Shown here piece after piece: positions 1 to 12,033 of a stretch of 64,000 nucleotides of DNA; position 1 is the first letter of the stretch; the number at the start of each line of letters is the position of its first letter. Under the pieces are notes generated by a model, which made no database searches, was not told where the DNA came from, and was given only the letters and a program-made list of their open reading frames with translations. The translations under genes and the position numbers were made by a program. The DNA comes from Celoporthe dispersa (Eukaryota; Ascomycota; Sordariomycetes; Diaporthales; Cryphonectriaceae). The DNA lies in NCBI GenBank assembly GCA_016584495.1, contig WAID01000005.1:2554501-2618500 (forward strand), written 5' to 3'.

Positions 1-2234
1 AGTGACACGTTACAGGAGACCACGGCTCGCCTAAAGATGGCCCTCTCCACCATCCAGCCGGACGCACAGGATGATGAACCGTCTGAGGAGGCGCAGGCTT
101 TCTTGCCATCTGCAAAGCGCCGCCGGCCCAACCCCAGTGTCGAGCCATCCCAAAAGCAGCCGCTGGGGCTGACGTTGTCGGGGAGCGGCAGCAGCCCACA
201 GGTGCCCGACGACCTGGTCGACTCCCCTAGTAGAGGTCTTTTTCGCCCGCGTGCAGCCCTGGATCCCCATATTACACTTGCGGCGGTTCCGGCAGCGCAT
301 GAAGGTGCCCCAACAACGATTCAAGCTAAAAACTATATTTTGCGCAATCGTGTCGTTGTGTGCACGTTTCTCAGATGACCCGAGGCTCGCTGATCCCCAA
401 GAATGCGCCAGGCTGGCCAGGGAGTGCCGCCAAGCCGTGATACTCGAGAGCATGGAGTCATTCTCCGTCGAGAACCTCCAAGCTCTTATTATCTGTGCAT
501 TTGATACGGTCAGTAGTAGTACATATTATTTCATATCCTCTTCTCTAGCCCCTATAGGCGGTCTGTCTCGTGCTCTTGACTAAAACTCCGAGGTGCTCGA
601 TCAGATCGGAAGTGGGCGTGGGCCCTCAGCATGGTCTATCGTCGGGAGTATGGCGCGGACTGTGGAGCACCTGCAGCTCAGCGTCGAGGAGGAGGACACG
701 CAGCAGCCGACCAAAGACTTCAAGGTCCTGATCACCCGCATGGCCTTTCTGCCGCCGTGCCAGGACTGGACAGAAGTTGAGGAGAGGCGGCGTGTGTTTT
801 GGAACGTATTCCTCATGGACTGCTTCTGCAGCATCGCCACAGGCTGGAACCTATCGCTGAGGAGCGCAGAGATCAAGCGGAGGCTGCCCTGCGAGGGTGC
901 CCTTTGGGAGGCGGGCAACCCGCTGTCGACGCCGACCGTCTACTTTGGCGTTTCTCATCAACTGTCGAGCGCGCCCATCAGCGCCCCTGTCTGCAGTAGT
1001 ATCGATGTGGGTCACGAGGAAACTGCAAACCTCGGCGGCTTCGCCTACTGCATCGAGGCGACAGAGAGCTTAAGCCAGGTCACGTCCTTCTTCCTGAGAC
1101 AAGCCGTCGATGTGACCGACATCCGCAGCATCCAGCGCTGGCTGGTACGGTTCAAACAACTCGATCTTCGGCTCGTCCAGTGAGTTGCCTCATTTCATAT
1201 AACTAGAACGCAAGCCGGTGCTATGCTGACTAGCCCTGTAATTACGTGATGCAAGATGGAAGACATTTCTGCCTGAACGTTGGCGAGAAGCCTGCGCCTT
1301 GAACGAGGACGGCAACATGGACCCCAATCTGACGCTTGCCCACATTACACACAATACGGCTGTGGTATTACTGCACCAGGGCATCGCCTATCCCTCAGCA
1401 GAGTGGCAGGTGTCGCCCATCCGTCTGCCCTCGGCCTCCAGTGCCGAGACCTGTCTGGCTGCGGGGAGAGAGGTATCCATCATCGCCGAAAAATTTCTCC
1501 AGGGCGCGGACTTCATCACAAATCCACAGTTCTCCTTCTGCCACTTTATCTGCGGCAGGATGTTCCTCGCACACTCTGCCTATTACGGAACCCGTCTCCC
1601 CGAGGAGTTCGACATCCTGGTCAACAGCCTCGAGGAGATCTCGCGAAGATGGACTGGAAACCCATGCTCACAAAGCGCCTCAGCACCACGCGATAATCTG
1701 GCCTCGAAGTTTGCCCGCCGCCTGGCCCAAGCACGACACCTAGGCCCTCTACACATTGCACTGGATATTAGACAGGCGGCTTACTCAGATAATAATAACA
1801 ACACTACACAGGAACATCAGCAGCAACAAGCACAAGCACAACCACAGCCACAACAGGAGCAAGCCTACAGAAGCGTGATGAACGATGCGTCTGCTAGCAT
1901 GCACTCCTTGCCTCGTCGTGGGCACGGGAACCCAGACTTCTTGGACCCGCCATACGACGCAGCAGAAGAAGGCGGCGACCCATCCCCTGACAGCATATCA
2001 CTCGCGTTCCCACCACTGCCGATAGCGTTCCAGGCGCCAAGCGCAGCACATGCTATCAACGTGCCGCCATCTAACCATGATGTGATGGTACACGAAGCAG
2101 ACCAGATGGTGTCTCCGCCGCTTGGGCAGCAGGGCACCAGAGGCGGAGGCTTCGAGGAGCTTAACTCATTCTTGGATTATTCACTTCTTCCATATCAGCG
2201 CGTCGTTAGCATGTTCTCTCGCCCGGAAGGGTGA
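1..2234 (+). CDS. Fungal_trans-domain transcription factor, 5' end cut by the window
   Basis: The frame is open from base 1, so the gene begins outside the window and its DNA-binding zinc cluster is not visible. Introns fit at 509-604 and 1180-1255. The spliced product holds a fungal-specific middle-homology region: WIPILH near base 260, SAWSIVGSMARTVEHLQL near 630, EERRRVFWNVFLMDCF near 780 and AFAYCIEATESL-type sequence near 1050. This layout is that of C6 regulators of sugar and polysaccharide use (PF04082). The C-terminus is Gln-rich (about 1800-1870), typical of activation regions. Upstream coding is in frame 1 but the conserved domain is in frame 2. The change falls at the CCCC run 224-227 with no usable intron, so one extra base is suspected. 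It neighbours lyase, GH27 and GH88 genes and may regulate them; this is inference from position. Confidence 0.8.
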
Positions 2235-2454
2235 TGGGTAAACTAAAATGAAGCGATGAACACTAGTTTATTATTTGGACACTTGATATAAGCTGCTATA
2301 GTGACAACATCTGTCTTTATACAACCATCCAGCATGTTGCTTGCAACAGCACCAAAAAGACATAACTGAGGCCATCGGACTGATTTTCGTCTTCAGGCTC
2401 CTGTGCCTTTACAATAACAAGCACACGAACGCTCTTGATTTTTTTTTTTGGCCA

Positions 2455-3767
2455 TTACTCTCGCCTGTATAGGATCGTGCCAAACCCCAGTTGATCATAT
2501 CCTCCGCTGTTGGGACCATAGTCGCCACCACCCCCCTCAGCACCGCCACTCTCCTCTACCACGTAGTCACGGTACTGGCCAGTCCAAGACGCATTGAGAC
2601 CCTTGACAGACGCGTACTGAGCATAGAGAAGCTCACCCATGGGCCGGATGTCTCCGCGGCTGGAGTTTGAGATGATAGTCTGGTCGACGTCGTCCGAGTT
2701 ATTGTACGTGGTGTACGGTACGGTATCGTTGACATTGTACTTGGAAAAGTACTCGGATCTAGAGTCATGACCGACTGTTAATGTAGGGCCTGTACTGGGT
2801 ACGTGGTGCTTGCGTGTCTTGCCATGGACAGAAACGGCACCTTACCCTGCTAAGATGAGATCATTGTTGTAGGAAAACAAATCAATCCCCTGGCTGCTCG
2901 CTTGCTGCGCTATCACGCCGAGCAGGGCGTAGTCCAGTCCCGAGTGGCCTTGATCGCGACCTTCCTCTTGGCCCTGGCCGAGGATCTTGCCCGAGCCGGC
3001 TTCGGTGTAAGTGATCCATATGGCATTATCGATGGCGCCGTTCCCAGCTCCGGTCTCAAAATAATTTATCGCCTCGCTAGCCATGGTGGCATTATCTGAG
3101 AGCACCCCGATGGCATACACGGCCGCAATATTGCACAAGTCCCAGTTGGCCCAGTAGTGGTCGATGGCCGCCCCGTTATGCTCAGTCAGGAAGGCATGAT
3201 TATAGGGGTAAAAGACATTGACCAGGAGATCAATGAGGCTGCTGAGGCCGGTCCAGCCGGAGTATTGGCGGAGGATCTCGCCGGCGTTGGCGAGCTGATA
3301 GCCATATATGCCGACGGCGAGAAACTTGTCGGAGCTCCCGCTGACCGATGTCATGGTCGACGACCACGCGTCAAGGATGGTTCCGGCGGCGTCAGCATAC
3401 GTAGTATTGCCCGTCACACTCCAGTAGATGGCGTTGACGTACGCAGCGGCCACATCTCGGTACAGATTTGGATAATTCTCGGTGCAGTTCACGTCGGATC
3501 CGGTCCCCGGCAGAGCTCCTCGACAGGACTCGGAGTGTAGTCAGGATTTGTCTGGGCGATCAGCATTTCCCATCCCGTGTACATTGGTTCTGTCTTGGCA
3601 CCGACGAAGCCCTTGACGCGCGTAAAGTCGGCTGCTGTCTGCAAAAGCCCAGGGTGGACAAACGTGGCCGCGTCCGCCTGTTGCACAGACTTGTGCTCCC
3701 GCTGGGCCTGGGATGCGAAAGCACCAGCCAACGGTGCAATTGAAATAATGAGCCACTGCTTCATCAT
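2455..3767 (-). CDS. Secreted alginate-lyase-like protein (PF05426 type), copy 1
   Basis: Start at 3767 gives a signal peptide (MMKQWLIISIAPLAGAFAS). The body has features I associate with fungal PF05426 proteins: FVHPGLLQT near the start, an (alpha/alpha)-barrel-like helical region, EHNGAAIDHYWANWDLCN, the GRDQGHSGL motif and a C-terminus ending LGFGTILYRR. An intron fits at 2795-2845. The first part (to about 3509) and the rest are in different frames, with the change at CCCC 3505-3508 (GGGG on the coding strand) and no splice signals, so one missing base is suspected. With that allowance the product is about 420 residues. The family cleaves uronic-acid polymers by beta-elimination; the true substrate is unknown. 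A paralogue lies at 7775-9521. Confidence 0.78.
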
Positions 3768-4739
3768 GGGAAATGTTCAAGGAGGGGGAATACACGAAGC
3801 TTAAGGTACTGATCAAACGTATGATACGCGGGACAGAATATCGGAACGCGACTGAGATACACGTTTTTTTATATGTAAATAGTACTGCCTAATCTCGCAC
3901 ATTCGTGTGTTTCTAATGTATCCACAGATTCACAGACAATTAAGGAGGACGAAGGCCCGGTCCGCATGCCGGCACGGAAGTTGTCGAACCCACACCAGGG
4001 GACATGGTACCTTGGTATGGGGCAGACTTGACGGTAGTAAAGCAAACAATATACAAGGGTCATATCGGCTACCCCTTTGTCGATCCTCATTGAAAAACAG
4101 CATAAACATACGTTGTTTTGGCCCACAAATACGACGTTACCATTCTTCTTCTCTGCCGTGCCTGTGGTGCCTACGGAGCACACCCAGTCTTGCTGAGATC
4201 TTCAAGCGGGCTAGGTTCCGGCTGTAGTTGAGAACATGGTGGAGAATGGGAGGCCTAAAATGGCGCCCTGTGCGGCGTGAGTCTCTAGCTGACGACGTAG
4301 AGTCTAGACGAGAAAAGTAAGAGCGTTTGGAAGACGGTAGATCTATGAGGTTGATAGTCACGGAATATAACGGATTCGGAAGTTGTCAAAGACCCTTGCG
4401 ATCAATCAAGATGTCGTGCAGTCTCTTCATAGTGACTGGATGGATCTAATACACGCCATCGGCTCTTGGTGGGCGTGCGTGCTGCTAGAGCTAGGTGTTT
4501 GCAAGCGTTAACACTGTGCCTCCTTCGGCGAAACATTATACAAATGGCAAGGACATCAAGAACAAACGAAGTGAAGGGCATTAAGTTTCAGTATGCACTA
4601 TGACCATTGACCAATGTAAGGATAAGGACTCGCATATGTGTAAGCTATAGATTCAAAGACTATGACGCGAAGCGACAATTAGGCTATTGAATTGTTTCTC
4701 ATAATTGTTCACAAGTACTCTCCACGAATTCACGCTCGT
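3768..4739. other. Intergenic, promoter side of lyase-like copy 1
   Basis: About 970 bases between the start of the lyase-like gene and the stop of the fasciclin gene, both on the minus strand. I see no conserved protein in either strand; the short open frames here have no recognisable family sequence. It should contain the lyase promoter and the fasciclin 3' untranslated region. Confidence 0.5.
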
Positions 4740-5583
4740 TCAGCAGTACGGTAATGCTGTGTTAGAGCAACTGCCCGCAATGAACGACTGCGACATTTTT
4801 GGCAGATCGATCTGGACAATCTGCGCTGCCGGGTCTAAGATGTGGTCGATAATATGCACAAGTCCCTGCAGTTTGTGCCTGTGGTCAACAGATGGCTCCC
4901 TGCACTGACATCGTCTCTATCGAAGCGGAATAGTAATAGAAGTTTTGTAGAGCAGGGCTCACGTTTGTGACGACTATGTCAGCCTTGGTCACGGCAGATG
5001 CATTGTTAAGCATCAGCCTGTCGCCGGTGACTTGAGCTCCGACGTAAAGATAGGATCCAGTCTGCAGCCTCTGAAGGGTATTGTTGAACGCCGTCGAATG
5101 CAGGGCGGAATTAGGAACATAATGGTGCTGAATCAAATTACCCAACCACCACTTTCCTTTCAGTGTGGAACTGAACGTCTCATAGTACTCTCCGGTATTC
5201 CGAAAAGCTTCATTAGACGGTGCAAAGAAGGTAAAGTTCCAGTCGGGTGTAGTGTTGAATGCATTCGTAAAGCCTGTGGATTGATCTTCCCTCAGCCTAA
5301 AGTACATTTATAATACCTCGTACACACCCTGCTGAGGATGCGTATGTTGACCAGGAGATTTTGACCCACCAGCGGCTTCCTCGAGAATTCTGGAGAGATT
5401 AGATAGCTCAGGACTCGACTGCACCAGTTGCAACAGTGTCGTTGTGCCTGGGCTGACAGTCGGTTGGTACGCATCGACGGGAATAGGCGCGTATGTGAGC
5501 AATTGTCTATCGACCGTAGCTGCAGAGACGCCACTGGCCAGCACCAGCACACTCAGACACAGGCATTGAGACTTCATTGTCAT
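4740..5583 (-). CDS. Secreted fasciclin (FAS1) domain protein
   Basis: Exons 5370-5583, 4963-5273 and 4740-4865 give 216 residues; the two introns (5274-5369 and 4866-4962) keep phase exactly. The N-terminus is a signal peptide (MKSQCLCLSVLVLASGVSA). A single FAS1 domain follows, with the hallmark WNFTFFAPSNEAF segment and, across the second intron, TNGLVHIIDHIL, the conserved closing motif. Several N-glycosylation sequons are present. FAS1 domains act in cell-surface adhesion; no catalytic role is expected. No clear GPI tail is seen, so it is probably secreted or wall-bound. It sits between two lyase-like genes and shares a divergent promoter with the GH27 gene, suggesting co-expression during growth on a polymer (inference). 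Confidence 0.85.
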
Positions 5584-6113
5584 TCGTCTGTTTGGATGAG
5601 ATTTTGATGATAGAAACTAAACAAAGGCAAGGGAGGCATCACGATTTGCCTGGGGAGGGGCTACTTCTCCGCGTAGAGGAAACCAAAGTCTGCAAAATGG
5701 TCACGCTTAGTACGTTATACTATTTCGGAGCTCGGGGACTATTGTTTTCCATTATACGGTCTTGGTTACAGGGAAAATGGACATATGAGTATCGTCGGTG
5801 CCCCATATGCTATATCCGAGATCTTAATTACCCCGTGGTTCCCCTAGACGGGGCAATTGCCGGGCCTCTGCCCGGCGAGACGAGGGGACCGCTACTCCCA
5901 TGCGACTACGAAAAAAGCCGCCGGAGGGTATTGCGAGGATGGATTGAGCGATCCTGATCATGCTACTTGGCCCGAATTATTAGCCAGCTAATCTGGTCGC
6001 TTTGTAGAACACTCCAGCGACGACAGGCCCGTATGTTCTTCATCTGCAGAACTTTTGGTTTCGTCAACGCCAAGACCCGGACTGAGTACGAAAAGCAAAA
6101 CAAAACAGAGAAT
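5584..6113. promoter_or_regulatory. Divergent promoter region, fasciclin / GH27
   Basis: The 530 bases between two divergent start codons hold no recognisable coding sequence. The region is presumed to drive both genes. I could not identify a shared operator with confidence. Confidence 0.45.
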
Positions 6114-7583
6114 ATGTTGGTATCTTTGCTCTTTGTGCCACCAAGTTTGGCAGCGAGTCTGGCAGCCAAACCACAGCTAGGTACAGCCCTGAGAAAACCA
6201 TGGGGTCTGATGTTATGCGCAGCAAGCCTAGCTTACTATCTCGACAACGCAGGGTGGAACTCGTGGAATGCTTACAAGTCCGATATTAACGAGAGCATAA
6301 TCCTGCAGGCCGCTGATGCACTGATCAGTACGGGCCTCGCCAGCGCTGGTTACAATTATCTGCTGCTGGACGATGGTTGGGCCACAGACCGGGACGCCCA
6401 GGGCCTGCAGCAAGCCAACGCCACGCGGTTCCCGCATGGAATCCCTGCGGTTGCCGACTATGCTCACGGCCGCGGTCTTAAGGTTGGAATCTATAGGTAT
6501 GTCAAAGCCTTCTCGATACCCAACATGCTACTGGTCTTGTTATTAGAGGGTCTCTTTCTGATGAGAGGGAAAACGACACCCCGTTTCATCCTCTAGCGAC
6601 GCCGGCATCATGACCTGCTCCTTCAAGCCGGGTAGCTATGGCTATGAAGAGCTGGACGCCGCGACTTTTGCGTCGTGGGGGATCGATTATCTCAAGTACG
6701 ACAACTGCGGTGGGTTCCAGGCCATGACCTTGTCGCCCCAGGAGCGGTTCTGGCGCATGTCGGCGGCCCTCAGGGGTAGCGGCCGGGACATCTTCTTCTC
6801 GCTCTGCGAGTGGGGTTTCCAGTTCCCCTGGTTGTGGGCAGACCAGTTTAGCGAGTCGTACCGCATCTCGGGAGACATCCACGCCAGCTTCTCGGCGGAC
6901 AGTTCTGGCGTTTGCAAAACAGCATATTGCCTCAATACTGGCTATGCCGGCGTGAGCATCATGACGCTGATCCAGAAGATGCGCGAGATCTCCTATTTTC
7001 AGAAGCCAGGATCATGGGGTGAGCAAGAGGCCATGATCCCGTGTTATTTAATACTTTACACCAGCTGACCCAAACCGTGAACTACTTCATAATAGCGGAC
7101 ATGGATCTATTGGAGGTTGGAAATAATGCCATGACACAACTCGAGGAGCAGACACAATTCTCCTTTTGGGCAGCCCTAAAGTCGCCCCTCATCATCAGCT
7201 CAGACCTAATATCGATGAGCAACGTCTCTCTAACCATTCTTTTGAATTCCGAAATCATCGCAATCAATCAGGATGATGCTGGTGCCGCTGTGAACTACGT
7301 TCCTGCCCTGTCGATGGAAGGGAGCACCCAGATCTGGGCGGGTCCTCTGGCATCGGGAACCTCGAGATTTGTGATTCTCGCATTCAACCAGGCGAGCTAC
7401 ACACAGAATATTACCGTCCTCCTTACACAGGTGCCACAGTATACGGCCTATGTAGGCAACAGCACAGCCGAGGTCAGAGATGTGTGGGCTAAGAAAAGGC
7501 TGAGCATAGCCGGTGAAAGTATTGTCCTGAGCGATGTTGGTGTACATGAAACGAAAGTCCTTGTATTTTCCAGTCTAGCTTGA
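6114..7583 (+). CDS. GH27 alpha-galactosidase, secreted
   Basis: Exons 6114-6204, 6253-6496, 6597-7018 and 7096-7583 give 414 residues. A short signal peptide (MLVSLLFVPPSLAASLA) precedes the domain. GH27 hallmarks appear in order once introns are removed: GWNSWNAY, LLDDGW, KVGIYSDAG, YLKYDNC with the nucleophile Asp near residue 147, RISGDI with the acid/base Asp near 205, and WADMDLLEVG. The family hydrolyses terminal alpha-galactose from oligosaccharides and galactomannan-like polymers by a retaining mechanism. The first intron (48 nt) is a multiple of three and stop-free, so an unspliced message would insert 16 residues just before the conserved GWNSWN. The usual CQWG reads CEWG here. It likely acts outside the cell with the neighbouring lyase-like enzymes. 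Confidence 0.93.
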
Positions 7584-7774
7584 GTACTATTATAATGGTA
7601 GTAAAGATATGAAGCTATAGCTTGATGGCGAACACGATTTCTGTTTTTTTTCTTTCCTTCTTTTTGTTTTTACGAGGAAGGGCACCGAGACCCGCATTCT
7701 ACGCAAAATAAATGCATGTTATACTCCCCTAATAGACAAGATGGAGAATTCAGAATTACAAAACATTCAGCTCC

Positions 7775-9521
7775 TCAAGTGTTGAGATTTCCAGTGCCGT
7801 TCTCTCCTATCCATCCACCTCCCCAGATTGTCCTGTTATTGTCGTTCATGAAAGAGCCTTGTCCAGGATACGACCAGATCAGGTCACCCCAGCCTGGATG
7901 GTCGTCCAAGGCAGCGCCTGCTGCACCCACTTCAGTGACCTGCACCAAGCGAATGAAATTCCGGGTCTTGACCTCGTTAATCAAATTGCTGTACATACCG
8001 TCGCTCCCCTCGTCGCCACCTTCCACCTGTGCAAGTGCTGCCTTGATCTCCGTAATATATGGTGCATCGAGGCCCTTCTTCACCTTGTACTGATAATAAA
8101 GTATCTGGAAGCACCTGTCAGCCACCAAACCGCACACAAAGTTGATTGAAAAGAGCGTGCGTGCCACGTACGTCGTAGACTCGTGGGGTAGTGCTCAAGA
8201 CACCCCGGCTGAGGGTGGATGGCCCGCTCCAGGGCCCGTTGACGAGAATTGCCTCGCAGCGGTAGAATTTTGGATCGTATGGGACATCGTAGCCGAGGTT
8301 GTATTTAGCCGTATATTCGCCAGCCTTGAGGAGAAGATTGTCCCCGAGCGCATACACGTCGGCACCCTGTGACTGGATGATTCGGGCTGCCTCAGCGCTC
8401 CAACCCAGGCCGCCCTGGGCGTGGCCCTGGTCTCGGCCCGTCTCAGCGCTCTGACCGGTCGTGGGATCAAAGTTTCCGTAGATGCCTGCACAAGGGTCAT
8501 TTTGATACGAGTTGACAGCATAGTTCCACTGCACCGAGGCTCTCTTGTCAGATGCGGTGTAGTAAGCCAACAATAAGACAGGCGCCTACAACAGAAGCAG
8601 AACAAAGCAGGAAGATGGCTCACCATGGTGACGTCGTCCAGGTACACGGCGAAGCCCAGCAGAGCCTTGATGCTCACCATGCCATAGTTGGCCTGCCCGA
8701 TGATGACCGACTGCCTAGCCAGGAGCCAGTAGAGCTGGTTAGAGAATCCAGTCGAGCCGGTAGCTGCAGCGCCTGCCTCGACCCAGCCACCTTCCCACCG
8801 CATGATCTCAGCGGCATTGACTAGGAGTGCCCCTTCAAGCCCGACGAGGAGGGACGTGTCGACGCCGATAATGCTGGTGAGATTGGAGCCCCATGCGTCG
8901 ATGATGCTGGTGGCACGATCCCAGTGGCTCTGACTCCTGGTGATATACCACATCAGAGAGTTCTGGTAGGCGGCACGAACATCGTGGGAAAAGATGGTGT
9001 AGTTGCTGCACGAGCCACGGCAAAGGACGCTCTCGGGGCCTTGCATCACATACTGAGGAGGCGATTGGCCGAATGCCGTTAACTAGTGCTATTCATGATA
9101 TTCACAGGGACTAGAGGAAGAAGACACGAAAGCAAGAGGCGCGCGGAGAAAGATATGAAATTTCTTGGCAACATACGTCGGCCTGTGAATAGATGTCGGT
9201 GCTGAAGTTGGCGTAGGCGGACATCCACGGCTCCAGTCCATTCTGAACGCCTGTTCTGATACGTTCGAGGTCATCATGGGTATGCCACAAGCCAGGGTGG
9301 ACAAAGTCGCCGATGCGAGCCTTGGAGCCCAGCACCTGTGAAGTGATGACGGGTATTGGGCCGTTCAGAACAGGGAGCCCGTTCAGAGGTCCCGTCGCCT
9401 CCACGGGACCAACAATTGCGCAGAAGAAGGCGGCCGCCGCGCACGCACACAGCCAGGAGACGGGCTTGGACAACTGGTACATATTTGGGTTCTGCTTAGA
9501 AGTAATAGGTGGTAATTCCAA
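7775..9521 (-). CDS. Secreted alginate-lyase-like protein (PF05426 type), copy 2
   Basis: Exons 9177-9521, 8624-9052, 8172-8585 and 7775-8104 all keep phase and give 505 residues. A start at 9482 (MYQLSKPVSW) puts the signal peptide at the very N-terminus and is equally possible. Family features: DFVHPGLWHTHDDLERIR, YVMQGPESVLCRG, IIDAWGSNLTSI, and ETGRDQGHAQGGLGWSAEAA. The protein matches copy 1 in order of motifs but is diverged, so this is an old duplication. The third intron (8586-8623) is only 38 nt, unusually short. It shares a divergent promoter with the GH88 gene, which is the enzyme expected to act on lyase products. Substrate is not determinable from sequence. Confidence 0.82.
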
Positions 9522-10173
9522 ACTCTGTGAGAAGTTGTGCTATATTAATTACTACTAGACACTCTCTAGCAGCCCCATTTCATATCACTGTCGAACAACT
9601 AGCTACCGTGGATCTACCCTGTTAAATATCAACAAGCAATAGGAATCCATGGGGGCTTTGTAGGACCATATAGAACCCACTCCATTGTTGCCTCTGCTCG
9701 TCCCCCATTTGTCAGGTCTCGCTTGCAACAGCATAGGCTGGTTGAGAGTGGGGCTTCTTATGCAAGTAATAGGTGCTCCGGCCAGAACGCCGACACTTCA
9801 CCCGCCCCCGCCAGTGCGTGCTGAATTGGCGAGACGAGTCGAAAGAGTTCCTCATTTGTTTTGCAGTGCAAAGTCGTAAGAATCGTCTTACCGAGGGTGA
9901 TTCGTGAGCCAATGACAGTCGATTTTACGTGCTCATCCCTGGTGCCCAGAACACGCAATACACCCGCTTTCCTCCGCCGGGTCTGCAGGCTAATTATTGA
10001 CTGACGAGCCAACCTGTTAGCTGACGGGTTAATATGTCAAATACGGTCTGTATTTTTCTTTAAGGCTTATGCTCTCGTCTCTTCTCACTCCCTCGCTCCC
10101 TTCCCCCTCTTTTTCTTTTTCTTCTTTTTTTACAAAAAAGAAAAGAAAAACCCCCTGTGATAATATTGTTTCA
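9522..10173. promoter_or_regulatory. Divergent promoter region, lyase-like copy 2 / GH88
   Basis: About 650 bases between divergent starts. A GC-rich stretch around 9800-9812 (cccgcccccgcc) contains a CreA-type SYGGRG core on the minus strand, which would fit carbon-catabolite control, but this short motif is common by chance. A long pyrimidine tract precedes the GH88 start (10080-10135), as in many strong fungal promoters. Confidence 0.4.
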
Positions 10174-12033
10174 ATGATTTCCAAAATTCATCCTATCCTT
10201 GGTCTCTCCAAGACCAAGGCAAAGAAGATGAAAGAATGGAAAAAGCAGTCACACGATGCGAACCCAACCCCGACCGAGCCAGGAAAACTCGAGGAAGTCA
10301 GCTTTCTGGCCTTGGACAAGCCTGGTAAGGACAGCTCCCAACCACCGCAAGCCATGCCGGTAGAGAAGAAGAGCAAAGAGCTGCCTAGCCAGCTCTTCTC
10401 GAGTAGCACGCACGCCAAGATCTGGGGAGTGGCACTGAGGGCATTAGAACAGGTACGTTCGACCTTTTTCTTTTCTTGTTTTCGGGGCTTCCGTAGGGGA
10501 GAGGATGAGTTCGACAAGAATTGCAAGAATGGAGAGACGAAGATCAACATCTCTTTGTCCCCACGTTTGCTCACCATTGCAGGGCAGCCCAAGCCCCCAC
10601 TCTTTTATCCAGAGTACACAGAGCCGAGAGAGATGAAGTATGTGTATCGTGAGCTGGACTTCTGGACCTCAGGCTTCTTCCCTGGATGTCTATACACCTT
10701 GCTCGAAAGACAGCGTAGGTTCAACCTCAGGCTGGGTTCTTCGAGAGACGATAGCCCACACGAAATGCAGGTGGAGTAGGTAGCCCGTCTTGTTCTCACC
10801 TTTTCGCTTTCTTGCTAATCTCGCGTAAAGGTTCCTTTGCAAGTGGTGGGCGGATAGTCTGCACCAAAATGCACGCCTGGAAACGACCCACGACCTAGGC
10901 TTCATGGTCACACCGTGGGCCAAGGTCGCATGGGAGCTGAATCGTGACTATCGGGCATTTGAGACATTAAAGACCGCGGCAAAAATGCTTCATGGTCGAT
11001 TCAAGCAAGAAGTGGGCTTAATCCGGTCCTGGGACACCTGCAAAACCAAAAAGCGACGACTTGTCAACCCGAAGCAAGAGTTTCTAACTGTCATAGTGAG
11101 TTATAATAGCCAACCCATCGGGGGATTAGATTTCGAGGGATATCACTATCCTAGAGGGATGTCCACGTGCTGGCCACCTGTGTGATGTAATATGATATAA
11201 TACTAACATTCCACCAGGACAATATGATGAATCTCGACCTGCTCTTCTACGTGGCCAGCAAAACGGACGATACGGCCATGTTCGACGCCGCTGTCCAACA
11301 TGCCCGCACCACCCAACGCACCCATATTCGTGAGGACGCATCCACTGTTCACCTGGTACTTCTGGATCCGTCTACCGGTGCCATCCGCGAGCGCATAACG
11401 CATCAAGGCTACACGGACATATCATGCTGGACCCGCGGGCAGGCCTGGGCCATTGTTGGTTTCGCCGAGACATACCAGTGGACCCACGATGAATCCTTCC
11501 TCGAGACCTCGCGCCGCTGCGCCGACTATTTTCTACGACGGTTGCCTGCGTCCGGGATACCGCCATGGGACTTTGACGCCCCCATAGTGACGAGCAACAA
11601 GTGCACAGGTAAGAGCACACCAGCGCCCCCTGATATTAGCGCCGCAGTCATCGCTGCATATGGTTTGCTACTCCTGCACCGGGTGCTCGTAGCCCGCAGC
11701 GAGCCATCTGTGTACCTGGCGCACTCCCTGCGGCTTATTGAGGCCGTATGCGCGCAGCACATGAACCCGGAAGCATGCTTCAAGGCGCACACGGATATAC
11801 TCGAGTTGGTGGACGGGCCTACGAGTGTTACTGGCATGGTATCTGTGGAAATAGGCAACGGCGACACCATCCTCAATGGGTCGACTATCAACAACAACGA
11901 GAACGCGCTGCGGCGATGGGCCGACCACGGCCTAGTCTATGCTGATTATTACTTCTTACGCGTTGGAAATCTGTTACTAGAGATGGAGGTTGCAGGAATA
12001 TTGACCCGCCAAAAACTGGGTGTCTGCTCTTGA
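10174..12033 (+). CDS. GH88 unsaturated glucuronyl hydrolase
   Basis: Exons 10174-10452, 10588-10718, 10831-11095 and 11218-12033 give 496 residues. GH88 hallmarks: FWTSGFFPGCLYTLLER, THDLGFM (Asp near residue 158), LIRSWDTC, DNMMNLDLLF (Asp near 226), CWTRGQAWAIVGFAETYQ and a C-terminal WADHGLVYADYYF. The two Asp segments correspond to the catalytic residues known from bacterial UGLs. The family hydrates and releases 4,5-unsaturated uronic acid from oligosaccharides left by polysaccharide lyases. No signal peptide is seen, so it is probably intracellular and acts on imported oligomers. The second intron uses an atypical donor (gttcaa at 10719), and its exact 5' end is less certain than the others. 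The first intron (135 nt) is in frame. Confidence 0.9.

Noticed and set aside
2455..3767. GH76 alpha-1,6-mannanase as identity of the minus-strand helical-barrel gene
   Set aside because: The GRDQGH motif, HPGL start and LGFGTILY end fit the alginate-lyase-like family better than GH76, whose paired catalytic Asp motif is not seen.
3869..4361. Open frames on both strands between the lyase-like and fasciclin genes
   Set aside because: No family sequence, no signal or domain, and overlapping frames on both strands of similar length; most likely chance.
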